Both the position numbers and the translations under genes were made by a program. Source: a bacterium EF100-94H03 bin56 (GTDB lineage Bacteria > Pseudomonadota > Alphaproteobacteria > SP197). Taken from it: a DNA stretch of 64,000 nt. This document shows positions 28,505-36,830 of the stretch, one piece after another. The notes beneath the pieces are model-generated. The model was not told where the DNA came from. It searched no databases and saw nothing but the letters and a program-made list of their open reading frames with translations. The stretch's first letter is position 1. Each line of letters begins with the position of its first letter. The DNA lies in contig MPMV01000001.1 in the NCBI GenBank assembly GCA_002238685.1, forward strand, positions 124,001 through 188,000, written 5' to 3'.

Positions 28505-30328
28505 TCAGTCGTTCTGCGCTCCGGTCCGCGCCTTGAGGGCCGCATCCCTCCCGGCATCGATCCACCAGGTGTCGAGAACGATGCCGTCGTCGGATACGAT
28601 GTCGGGTTGCCCGAACCTGTCCCACCAGGCCACCCGGTCGTACGTGATGTGCCAGTTGGGAATGACATAGTGGCCGTGGCGCAGCACCCGGTCGAGAACC
28701 CGCGCTGCCGTCACGAGTTCCGCACGGGTGCCGGCATAGATGAGCTCCTCGATGAGGGCATCGATCGCCGGACTCCTGATGCCCGCAAGGTTGTCGCTCC
28801 CGGGGATGTCGGCGGATGCCGAGCCCCAGTAGTTTCTCTGTTCATTGCCCGGTGAGCGCGACTGGCCAAACCCGGTCACCACCATGTCGAAGTTGAAGTT
28901 GTCGAGGCGTTCCTTGTACTGGGCGGCATCGATGGACCGGATCTCCAGGCGGGCTCCGAGGCGTTCGAGCTGGGCACGCAACGGCTGGAGAATGCGTTCG
29001 AATGCGGGCTGGACCATGAGGAACTCGATTTCCATGGGTGTGCCGGCGGGACCGGTCAACACGCCGTCCTCAACCGTCCACCCAGCCTCCGCGAGCAGCG
29101 CCTTTGCCTTGCGCAGATTGGTTCTGTTGTTGCCCGACCCGTCGGTGACCGGCGGTACGGCGACCTCGCCGAAGACGTCGTCCGGAAGGTCCTCGCCAAG
29201 GCGTTCCAGCAGGGCGCGTTCGGCATCATCCGGGGCGCCGCTGGCAGCAAGCTCCGAATTGGAAAAATAGCTCACCGACCGCACATACTGACCATAGAAG
29301 AGATTCTGGTTGGCCCATTCGAAATCGAAGGCCAAAGCGAGTGCCTGGCGGACCCTCGGATCGGCGAACTTCTCGCGGCGAAGGTTGAAGACGAACCCCT
29401 GCATGCCCTGGGGACGGCTGTGTGCGACCTTCTCGACGATGACCAGACCGTCGTCGAAGTTGCTGCCGCTGTAGGACGTTGCCCAGCGCTTGGAGTTGTT
29501 CTCCGAACGGAAGTCGTACTCGTTCGCCTTGAAGGCTTCCATGGCGATGTCGAGATCGAGATACTCGTCGTAACGAATCCGGTCGAAGTTGTAGAAGCCG
29601 GCGTTGACCGGAAGATCGGCCCCCCAGTAACTCTCATCGCGCTCGTAGGTGATGGAGCGACCCGGGTTGACATCGACGACCCTGTAGGGTCCGCTCCCCA
29701 TGGGGAATTCGAGGCTGGCTTCCTCGAAATCCCGTCCCTCGTACCAGTGGCGCGGCAGCACCGGAAGTTCACCCAGAATCAGCGGCAGTTCGACATTCCC
29801 TGGTCCATCGAACGTGAAGCGAACCCAGCCGCCGTCCTCCACGACCGCTTCGGTGACGTTGGCATAGTAGGCAGCATAGAGCGGCAGACCGCTCTCGCGC
29901 AGGGTTTCGAGACTCCAGACCACATCGTCCGCCGTGACCGATGTGCCATCGTGCCAGCGTGCTTCGGGGCGCAGGTGGAAAGCGACCCAGGAGTGGTCCT
30001 GCGGAAGCCGCACGCGGTCGGCCAGCAGTCCGTAGGCCGCGGTCGGCTCGTCATTCGAGGCTTTCAGCAGGGTGTCGTAGAGCCTTGAGAGACCGGCCGC
30101 CTTGCGCCCCCTGAGGCTGTAGGCGTTGAGGGTGTCGAAGCCGCCGAAGCCGAAGAAGCGAGCCTCGCCGCCCTTTGGTGCGTCAGGATTGACGTAGTCG
30201 AAGTGACGGAAGGTCTCGTCGTACTTGAGGTCGCCGTACCGCGAGATTCCGTGGGTTTCCCGAACCGTTTCGGCCAGCGCGGACCCCACTGTCAGCACCA
30301 GGACAGCAAGAATGGACACGAGACGCAT
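28505..30328 (-). CDS. yejA: Peptide ABC transporter binding protein (YejA type)
   Basis: A 607-residue family 5 extracellular solute-binding protein with a standard signal peptide (MRLVSILAVLVLTVGSALAET). Typical blocks are FRHFDYVNPDAPKGGE and RFFGFGGFDTLNAYSLRG near the N-terminus, the SBP5 signature around WHDGTSVTADDVVWSLETL, and DPRVRQALALAFDFEW. YejA in enterobacteria binds oligopeptides such as microcin C. It is the first gene of yejABEF-ghrA. The frame upstream of 30328 to 30874 is not protein-like and is rejected. Confidence 0.95.
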   Translation of the reverse strand: MRLVSILAVLVLTVGSALAETVRETHGISRYGDLKYDETFRHFDYVNPDAPKGGEARFFGFGGFDTLNAYSLRGRKAAGLSRLYDTLLKASNDEPTAAYGLLADRVRLPQDHSWVAFHLRPEARWHDGTSVTADDVVWSLETLRESGLPLYAAYYANVTEAVVEDGGWVRFTFDGPGNVELPLILGELPVLPRHWYEGRDFEEASLEFPMGSGPYRVVDVNPGRSITYERDESYWGADLPVNAGFYNFDRIRYDEYLDLDIAMEAFKANEYDFRSENNSKRWATSYSGSNFDDGLVIVEKVAHSRPQGMQGFVFNLRREKFADPRVRQALALAFDFEWANQNLFYGQYVRSVSYFSNSELAASGAPDDAERALLERLGEDLPDDVFGEVAVPPVTDGSGNNRTNLRKAKALLAEAGWTVEDGVLTGPAGTPMEIEFLMVQPAFERILQPLRAQLERLGARLEIRSIDAAQYKERLDNFNFDMVVTGFGQSRSPGNEQRNYWGSASADIPGSDNLAGIRSPAIDALIEELIYAGTRAELVTAARVLDRVLRHGHYVIPNWHITYDRVAWWDRFGQPDIVSDDGIVLDTWWIDAGRDAALKARTGAQND

Positions 30329-30926
30329 GGCCGACACTCCACAGGACGAAAGGGACGGGGAGTATGGCACGCCGTCATGTCCCGATGAAGGCAAGCAGTT
30401 GAACCACATCTCTCCTTCGACTCCGGTGCTGGGAGCGGCCTCTCCCGGTCGGATGATGCAAATGAAACCCCCCTCACATTCCATGAAGGCGTTCTGATTC
30501 CCCGGGGGTTCCTGATTCACAATGCTCAGCCTTTCCGGCGTGCTCCCATGTTCCGCTTCGGTCTTCACTGTTGTCATGTTTCCCGAGGGCTTGCGCGTGG
30601 GAGAGTCTGGCCCGGTAGCAACCGGGCTTCCATCCTCTTCCCCCGACGGCACAACTCGACTGTCGGCTAAACCGAAGGGAACCGACCCCCAGTAGAGGCA
30701 TACACAGTTGTCTCGAACGTCATCGCATTCAAAATGTTGTGCCTGAGCGCGGCTGGAACTTCGGGTTAATCGCCGTTTTGGTCCACAAGGCACGGCTTTC
30801 CTTGAAGGACTGCTTGATGAGCGAGTGCCTGTCGTCCACAAGAAGGCAACTTCGTACGCCACCGGGTCTGGCATTCCGAATTCACCACCTGGCAGAAGGT
30901 CTGGCAGACCGGTGCCGATGCTCTCT
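30329..30926. other. Intergenic stretch, no gene seen
   Basis: About 600 bases upstream of yejA and downstream of the SDR gene. No credible frame or RNA gene. A 7-bp hairpin with loop AGCA lies at 30610-30627 (GCCCGGT / ACCGGGC) but has no T-run, so a terminator role is unsure. The yejABEF promoter should be here. Confidence 0.5.
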
Positions 30927-31715
30927 TCAGCCGCCTATGACCGCCTGGCGTGCGCACATGCCGCCGTCGATGGTCAGTACGACCCCACTGATGAAACGCG
31001 CCCGGGGGCTGGCGAGAAAGACGATGGCATCGGCCATGTCCGCGGAGACCGGAAGTGACCCGCCAGGCATGCCGGACATCAGCTCGCGCCACCTGTCGCT
31101 GTCACCGAATCTCTTCAGGGCATGATGCTTTAGAGCCATGATGCCGCGGTCGTTTTCCATGTCGCCTGGACTGATTCCAAGCACCCGGATTCCATCGTCG
31201 AGGCTTGTTCCACCGAGCGCGCGGGTCAGTGTGACAAGCGCACCATTGGCCGTCACCCCTGCGGCGTAGCCGGACGGCTTCTGGTCGCCCGCCGTGCCGA
31301 TGTTGTTGACGATGACACCGCGGCCGCGCGCCTTCATTTCAGCGTACATGGCGCGGATCATGGTGATGTAGCCGAAGAGCTTGAGATCCCAGGCGGTACG
31401 CCAGGTTTCGTCGTCAACATCGAGTAACGTGCCGAGGGGAATGGCGCCGGCATTGTTCACCAGAATGTCGGCGTCGGCACAGGCATGCGCCACCGCGAGT
31501 ATCTGCTCCCCGCTCGAGAGATCCGCGACGTGAATGTCGACGGCCACCGGAAACTCGCTCCGGATGGCATTCCTGGCGCGTTCCAGATCCTCTCTTGTCC
31601 TCGAGACCAGGTGGAGGTCCGTTCCTTCCGATGCAAAGACACGTGCCGTGGCATAGCCGATGCCGCGCGATCCGCCGGTGATCAGGACCGTCTTGCCACC
31701 AAGTCCCAGATCCAT
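30927..31715 (-). CDS. Short-chain dehydrogenase/reductase family protein, atypical
   Basis: A 262-residue SDR-fold protein. The cofactor motif TGGSRGIG (13-20), the NNAG motif (87-90) and the C-terminal GVVLTIDGG are present. The catalytic set is not canonical: the YxxxK position reads Y150...V154, and the usual serine block reads NNIG, so serine and lysine are missing. Some SDR subgroups share a GN-rich replacement here, so this is probably a subfamily trait, not damage. It may have unusual chemistry or none. TGATG overlap with the pip stop indicates coupling. Confidence 0.87.
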   Translation of the reverse strand: MDLGLGGKTVLITGGSRGIGYATARVFASEGTDLHLVSRTREDLERARNAIRSEFPVAVDIHVADLSSGEQILAVAHACADADILVNNAGAIPLGTLLDVDDETWRTAWDLKLFGYITMIRAMYAEMKARGRGVIVNNIGTAGDQKPSGYAAGVTANGALVTLTRALGGTSLDDGIRVLGISPGDMENDRGIMALKHHALKRFGDSDRWRELMSGMPGGSLPVSADMADAIVFLASPRARFISGVVLTIDGGMCARQAVIGG

Positions 31716-32686
31716 CACCGGAAGCCGTCCGTGGCGCCCACGAGTTCGTGAACGTTGCCCGGTTCGAGGGCCGTGTGCCCCGTATCGGGCACCAGGCGAA
31801 AATCGGCTTCGGGCCAGGCGCGGTGAAGGTCCCACGCCGTTCTTGCGGGCGTACAGATGTCGTATCGTCCCTGGACGATGACCGCGGGAATGTGACGGCA
31901 CCGGTCGATGTTGCTGATCAGATGGCCGTCACGGGGGAAGAACCCGCGATTGACGAAGTAGTGGCATTCGATCCGGGCAAATGCCCTGGCGAAGTCGTCG
32001 CTGGCGAACCTCTTCTCGCGTCGCCGGTCAGGGTAGAGCGAAAGGATCGACCCCTCCCAGACACTCCATGCCCGCGCCGCCACGCTTTCCACATCGGAAT
32101 CGCCGGACATCAGGAGCTCCATGTAGGATCCCATCATGTCGCCCCTTCCGGTTTCGGGAACGGGGGTAACGAAGTCCTCCCATGCCTCGGGGAAGATGTG
32201 GCTTGCCCCGTCCTGGTAGAGCCAAAGGAGTTCCGAGCGGCGCAGGGTGAAGATGCCGTAGAGAACGAGTTCACTGACACGCTCTGGATGGGTCTGGGCG
32301 TAGGCAAGCGCCAGCGCACTTCCCCAGGAACCGCCGAAGACAAGCCAGGAGGAGATTCCGAGGTGCCTGCGCAAGGCCTCCATGTCGTCAACCAGGTGCC
32401 AGGTGGTGTTGGCCTCGAGCGAGGCCCATGGCGTGGAGCGGCCACAGCCCCGCTGGTCAAAGAGGACGACCCGCCAGGCCTCGGGATCGAAGTACTGCCG
32501 GTAGTGCGGCCTGATTCCCCCACCCGGCCCGCCATGAAGGAACACAGCAGGTTTTCCCCGCGGGTTGCCGCACTCCTCGAAATGAAGCTCGTGGCCGTCC
32601 CCGACCGCCAGGCGGCCGGATCCAAAGGGCTCAATCGGCGGATAGAGGTGGCGAAGGGTTTCTGTATTTTCGCTTGCCATGCTCAT
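31715..32686 (-). CDS. pip: Proline iminopeptidase
   Basis: A 323-residue alpha/beta hydrolase of peptidase family S33, which removes N-terminal proline from peptides. Signatures are LHGGPGGG (oxyanion region), FDQRGCGRS, the nucleophile elbow GGSWGS, and QGRYDICTP with the catalytic aspartate and DTGH with the histidine. Length is normal. Either ATG (32686 or 32680) could be the start. The SDR gene follows with a TGATG overlap. It is cytoplasmic, with no signal peptide. Confidence 0.95.
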   Translation of the reverse strand: MSMASENTETLRHLYPPIEPFGSGRLAVGDGHELHFEECGNPRGKPAVFLHGGPGGGIRPHYRQYFDPEAWRVVLFDQRGCGRSTPWASLEANTTWHLVDDMEALRRHLGISSWLVFGGSWGSALALAYAQTHPERVSELVLYGIFTLRRSELLWLYQDGASHIFPEAWEDFVTPVPETGRGDMMGSYMELLMSGDSDVESVAARAWSVWEGSILSLYPDRRREKRFASDDFARAFARIECHYFVNRGFFPRDGHLISNIDRCRHIPAVIVQGRYDICTPARTAWDLHRAWPEADFRLVPDTGHTALEPGNVHELVGATDGFR

Positions 32687-32955
32687 GCGCCGCTTGCCTT
32701 CACGGAAGGCGCGGGAGCGGGTTTCCCGATCCAGGGGCCAGACCTTGCCGGATTCGCGATGACGCGAAGGCCGAAAGGTTCGCGGCGGTCGCGCGCTCCA
32801 CGATAACCGGTCGGCGCTTCGCCTTGCAGGGTGTCCCCTGGACACCGTCGTCGCTGACATTCACGACGTGCAGCCCTTCTCCATCCCTCTTTGGGGCCAT
32901 GGTGCACATGAGGTGTCGGTGACACAATCTCGGTCATTCACGGGCGATCTCTCGT

Positions 32956-33765
32956 TCAGGATGCGTCCGGGCGTGGCAGATGGCGTCTCCAGACGACGGG
33001 GAATCGGCCGCAATCAAGGCATGCGCCGTCGGCAAGGTCCGGCAGAACAGTAGGCACGGAAATCTCTCCTGGACGCCGGTGAAAACGCGCATCGTCTCCG
33101 GTCCACCGGGTCGAGAGCGCCCGGCGGCGATGATGCCCGGTGTTGCCAGGGGCGCCGTGAACGATCATGCCGTGAAACATGAGCGCGTCCCCGGGCTCCA
33201 TGGGAAAGCGAAGGATTTCGTAGTGTTTGCGGTGTGATTCAATGTCCGGCAGGGGAGGGAGTCCGGCCCCTTCATAGAGGCGTCCGTCCTCGAAGTGATA
33301 GGGATTGAAAGCCTGCCAAGTGTGGGAGCCCCTGACGAACTCGACGGCAACGTCGCGGCTGACGGGATCGAGCGGCAGCCACAGGGAACAGACCTGGCGC
33401 CCGGCGACGGCCCAGTAGGGCTGGTCCTGATGCCACGGAGAGGGCTTGGTGGTTCCTGGCTCCTTGACCAGGAGATGATCGTCAAAGTAGTTGACCTTCG
33501 AGGAGCCCATGATGAGGCCGGCGTAGCCGGCGGCAGGCGACTCACACACGAAGCGCATGAACGCCGGCAGGCGATGGGCGAGTTCAACATCGCCGAAGAA
33601 GCGACCTTCCCTGGCATACTCCATGGCATGGGGCCCCGGGTTGGCCATGGCCTCGTCAACGGCCTCTTGGAGAAAGGTGATCCATGCCTCATCGAAGGCC
33701 CCGTGCAGCAGCACGACGCCGTCTTCCTCGAACACGGCACGGTCCTGATCAGTCACCTCACGCAC
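32956..33765 (-). CDS. Phytanoyl-CoA dioxygenase (PhyH) family protein
   Basis: A 269-residue Fe(II)/2-oxoglutarate-dependent dioxygenase. The iron triad is visible as H and D in SPWHQDQPYW and the distal H in IVHGAPGN; the arginine binding 2-oxoglutarate is probably in RRRALSTRWTGDD. PhyH-family enzymes hydroxylate small molecules, from phytanoyl-CoA to ectoine and betaine-like compounds. The GTG start at 33765 is 3 bases after the stop of the TMADH-like gene, with GGGAGGTGA spanning that stop, so the two are coupled. The substrate is unknown; context suggests a methylated amine or its acyl derivative. Confidence 0.9.
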   Translation of the reverse strand: MREVTDQDRAVFEEDGVVLLHGAFDEAWITFLQEAVDEAMANPGPHAMEYAREGRFFGDVELAHRLPAFMRFVCESPAAGYAGLIMGSSKVNYFDDHLLVKEPGTTKPSPWHQDQPYWAVAGRQVCSLWLPLDPVSRDVAVEFVRGSHTWQAFNPYHFEDGRLYEGAGLPPLPDIESHRKHYEILRFPMEPGDALMFHGMIVHGAPGNTGHHRRRALSTRWTGDDARFHRRPGEISVPTVLPDLADGACLDCGRFPVVWRRHLPRPDAS

Positions 33766-33768
33766 ACG

Positions 33769-35859
33769 TCACCTCCCGTTCCCGGTGAACTGGAAGTGCG
33801 CAGGCACCTGTTCGACCCGGAAAGGAAGGTCCCCGGGGTCGGTTTCGTCAAGCGAGCGCGCCGCCAGATGTCCACTGAAGACGGCCTCCGAAATCAGCCC
33901 CGGGGCGTGGCAATCCCCCACGGCAACGACATTTTGGATGGTGCCGGCCGCGCCGTTCTCCATGGCCCTGCCGAGGTCGTCGGCCAGCTCGGTCTGCGGG
34001 TGGCGCATCGTGACCAGAACGACGCTCGCCGCCTCCCGGATGGAGGGAGGCTCGCCGAACATGCCGGCAACGCTCACCGAGCCGTCCCGGATGGCCACGA
34101 GATTGTGGTTGAGGAGCACGTCGACACCACACGAGACCAGGCGACGATGAATGTCCGCCTGGTCGGTGGCGAAGCGGGTCCAGGGCGACACCATGGCACC
34201 GGTGCTCACGAGAAGCACCCGATGTCCATCACAGGCCAGTCTCTCTGCCAGGGCACCGCCAATGACGTAGGGGTCGTCGTCGAAGATCACCACAGGCGAC
34301 TGGAGCCGGGCGTCACCGGGAACATCATCGGGGGACAGGACATGACCGCATTCGTGACCCTGGACGGGATCGATGTTGGTGCGCCCCACTCCGTCACGTC
34401 GCCAGAGCGATCCGGCGGCCACGATGACGTGTCCGAAGCCCCAGCCGGTCACGTCGGATGCGTTCAGCCTGCTGTTCCGGTACACCTCGACATTGTTCAG
34501 CCGGTCGATCTGGCCGATGCGCCAGTCCCGCACCCGGATCCACTCCTCAAGGCCCGGCAGGCGTGCCATCCGGTTGAGATGACCGCCGGGTTCCGGACCG
34601 GCTTCTGCCAGGGTCACCTCGTAGCCCCGCTCTCCGGCAGTCCGTGCCGCCTCCAGGCCGGCCGGACCGGCGCCAACCACCAGGACGCGTGCGCTGCTGC
34701 CCCGCCTGGGCAGCCGCTCGGGGTGCCATCCACGGCGCCACTCCTCCGACATGGTGGGATTCTGGGTGCAGCGTATGGGCACGGACATCATGTCGGAGGC
34801 CAGGCACACGTTGCAGCCGATACACTCGCGAATGTCGTCAATGCGGCCTTCCTCGATCTTGCGGGGCAGGAATGGATCGGCGATCGACGGTCGTGCCGCG
34901 CCGATGAAATCGACAACGCCACGTCTGACCATGGCCGCCATCGTGTCCGGGCTGGTGAAGCGGCCGACACCAACGACAGGTCTGGAGGTGAGTGCCTTGA
35001 CAAAGGCCATGGACGATTCCTGCCAGCCCTCCTTGCGGAAACGGGAGGTCAGCATGTCGTTCGGCCCGCCGATGTTCACATCCCAGAGATCAGGAACTTC
35101 GGCCAGGCTCTCGACGACAGCCCGGCACTCCTCGTCTCCCAGGTGAACCGGTCCATCCTTTTCGTCGACGCCGAAGCGCAGGGCCACGGCACACCTTCCC
35201 TGAGCCTCTTCCATGACCTCCTCTAGGGTCTCGCGCAACAGGCGCAGACGATTCTCGAAACATCCTCCGTACTCGTCCGTTCGCCGGTTGATCCGCGGTG
35301 ACAGGAAATCCGTGAAGACCGTGATGCCATGGCTGGCGTAGACGTAGACAAGGTCGAATCCTGCCTCCAGGGCACGTCTGACACCCTCGCGGTGCCAGCG
35401 CCGGATATTGCGAATGTCGTCGCGTGTCATGGCCCGGCCATGACCGGGAAAATCCTGGGGTGGCATCGGCCGGGCGGACGGCCCCATGGCCGTCAGCCGG
35501 CTGTAGGAATTGTGCGATGTGAGGCCTGCGTGGGCGAGTTCGCACCCGGCCAGTGCGCCGTGGCGATGGACGGCCTCGACCATCAGGGCGTGAACGCGCA
35601 CGTCCTCCCGGCTCCACAGCCTCGTGCCCTGGGCCGCCGGAATATCCATCGAAGGGTGGACTGAACACCACTCGGTGTTCACCACCGCCCAACCGCCCTC
35701 GGCCTTCATGCCGCGCATGGCGGCCTGTCCGTGGGGAAACTGGATACCGGCGCCGTTGCAGTGGGGGACCTGGTAGAACCGGTTGCGCGCAATGACGGGG
35801 CCGATGCGTACCGGCTCGAAGAGAATGTCGTATCGCGGGTCGCGCGCCACGCTCGTCAC
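33769..35859 (-). CDS. Trimethylamine dehydrogenase-like flavoprotein
   Basis: A 696-residue iron-sulfur flavoprotein matching trimethylamine dehydrogenase along its length: an FMN barrel (residues 1-340), a 4Fe-4S cluster motif CIGCNVC ... RCTQNP, and FAD/ADP-binding folds (VLVVGAGPAGLEAA). C34 in VPHCNGAG corresponds to the cysteine covalently holding FMN. YVYASHG and RINRRTDEYGG also fit. Two residues of the aromatic substrate bowl seem changed: the TMADH tyrosine in NTEYC is W here, and the tryptophan after CNVC is absent. So the substrate is likely another N-methyl amine; N-methylproline or dimethylamine types are alternatives. Operon with CaiD and PhyH. Confidence 0.9.
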   Translation of the reverse strand: MTSVARDPRYDILFEPVRIGPVIARNRFYQVPHCNGAGIQFPHGQAAMRGMKAEGGWAVVNTEWCSVHPSMDIPAAQGTRLWSREDVRVHALMVEAVHRHGALAGCELAHAGLTSHNSYSRLTAMGPSARPMPPQDFPGHGRAMTRDDIRNIRRWHREGVRRALEAGFDLVYVYASHGITVFTDFLSPRINRRTDEYGGCFENRLRLLRETLEEVMEEAQGRCAVALRFGVDEKDGPVHLGDEECRAVVESLAEVPDLWDVNIGGPNDMLTSRFRKEGWQESSMAFVKALTSRPVVGVGRFTSPDTMAAMVRRGVVDFIGAARPSIADPFLPRKIEEGRIDDIRECIGCNVCLASDMMSVPIRCTQNPTMSEEWRRGWHPERLPRRGSSARVLVVGAGPAGLEAARTAGERGYEVTLAEAGPEPGGHLNRMARLPGLEEWIRVRDWRIGQIDRLNNVEVYRNSRLNASDVTGWGFGHVIVAAGSLWRRDGVGRTNIDPVQGHECGHVLSPDDVPGDARLQSPVVIFDDDPYVIGGALAERLACDGHRVLLVSTGAMVSPWTRFATDQADIHRRLVSCGVDVLLNHNLVAIRDGSVSVAGMFGEPPSIREAASVVLVTMRHPQTELADDLGRAMENGAAGTIQNVVAVGDCHAPGLISEAVFSGHLAARSLDETDPGDLPFRVEQVPAHFQFTGNGR

Positions 35860-35883
35860 ACCTCCTTCTGGACCGGAACCCGG

Positions 35884-36693
35884 TCAGCGCCCCTTCCAGA
35901 CCGGCTTGCGCTTTTCCTGGAAGGCACGGGGCCCCTCCTTGCGGTCCTCGCTGGGAATCATGATCTCGACCGTGCGGTACTGTCGCGCGTTGACCTTGTT
36001 GAGAGCGTCCTGGAATTTCTTGTCCTCAGCATCGCGCACGATTTCCTTGGTGGTCGCCTGGACGAGAGGTGGTCCGTCGGCAAGGAGCCGTGCCATTTTC
36101 CATGCTTCGTCCATGAGGTCCGCTGATGGCACCACGCGATTGACCAGACCCCAGCGGTGTGCCTCGGCGGCATCGAACCACCTTCCGGTGAGCAGGAGTT
36201 CCATGGCGATGTGATAGGGAATGCGCTTGGGCAAGGCGATGCAGGCCGCTGGTGCATAGGTGCCGACGGTGATTTCGGGGAGCGCGAAGGTGGCGTGTTC
36301 GGCTGCAATCAGGATGTCGGCGTCAAGGGCGACTTCGAGTCCGCCACCGCAACAGATGCCGTTGACCGCGCTGATGATGGGTTTGTTGAGATCGAGCAGG
36401 TCCTGCATGCCGCCAAACCCGCCAGGTCCGTAATCCTCCTCGAGCACCTCGAGTTCGGCCGAAGCGGCCTTGAGGTCCCAGCCGGCCGAGAAGAACTTCT
36501 CGCCGCCACCGGTCAGGATGGCCACCCTCAGGTCAGGATCGTCACGAAATCCGAGGAACACCTCTCCCATCCTGCGGCTGGTCGCAGTGTCGATGGCGTT
36601 GGCCGGAGGGCGATCAAGGGTGACGAGCAGCACGCCGTCCTCCCGGTGGACAGTCACACCCTGGCTGTCATTGTCTTCGGCAGGCAAGGTCAT
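35884..36693 (-). CDS. caiD: Enoyl-CoA hydratase, carnitinyl-CoA dehydratase-like
   Basis: A 269-residue crotonase-fold protein closely resembling E. coli CaiD as remembered: LDRPPANAIDTATSRRMGEVFL, FRDDPDLRVAILTGGGEKFFSAGWDLKAA in spaced blocks, NGICCGGGLEVALDADI forming the oxyanion hole, and the C-terminal KR.PVWKGR. CaiD interconverts carnitinyl-CoA and crotonobetainyl-CoA. The start at 36693 is chosen because the upstream codons are not family-like. It heads an operon with the TMADH-like and PhyH genes and is divergent, by 137 bases, from an NDP-forming CoA ligase that could supply its CoA thioester. Substrate identity is inference. Confidence 0.88.
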   Translation of the reverse strand: MTLPAEDNDSQGVTVHREDGVLLVTLDRPPANAIDTATSRRMGEVFLGFRDDPDLRVAILTGGGEKFFSAGWDLKAASAELEVLEEDYGPGGFGGMQDLLDLNKPIISAVNGICCGGGLEVALDADILIAAEHATFALPEITVGTYAPAACIALPKRIPYHIAMELLLTGRWFDAAEAHRWGLVNRVVPSADLMDEAWKMARLLADGPPLVQATTKEIVRDAEDKKFQDALNKVNARQYRTVEIMIPSEDRKEGPRAFQEKRKPVWKGR

Positions 36694-36830
36694 GGATTGC
36701 TCCCGCTGTTCCGACTCAACCAATCTCTCAGTTAACGCCTGAGCGCGTCCTCCTGCAAGGCGGCCGAGTCCTTCTTGACACACCCCATGACCGGACCATG
36801 ATTTGCCGGCGGTCTGGCGAGGGGTTCACG

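Noticed and set aside
30610-30627. Intrinsic terminator for the SDR operon
   Set aside because: A 7-bp stem is present but there is no T-run on either strand and it lies 300 bases from the stop.
33295-35226. Plus-strand ORF of 643 codons
   Set aside because: Runs antisense to the PhyH and TMADH-like genes, which have full family motifs.
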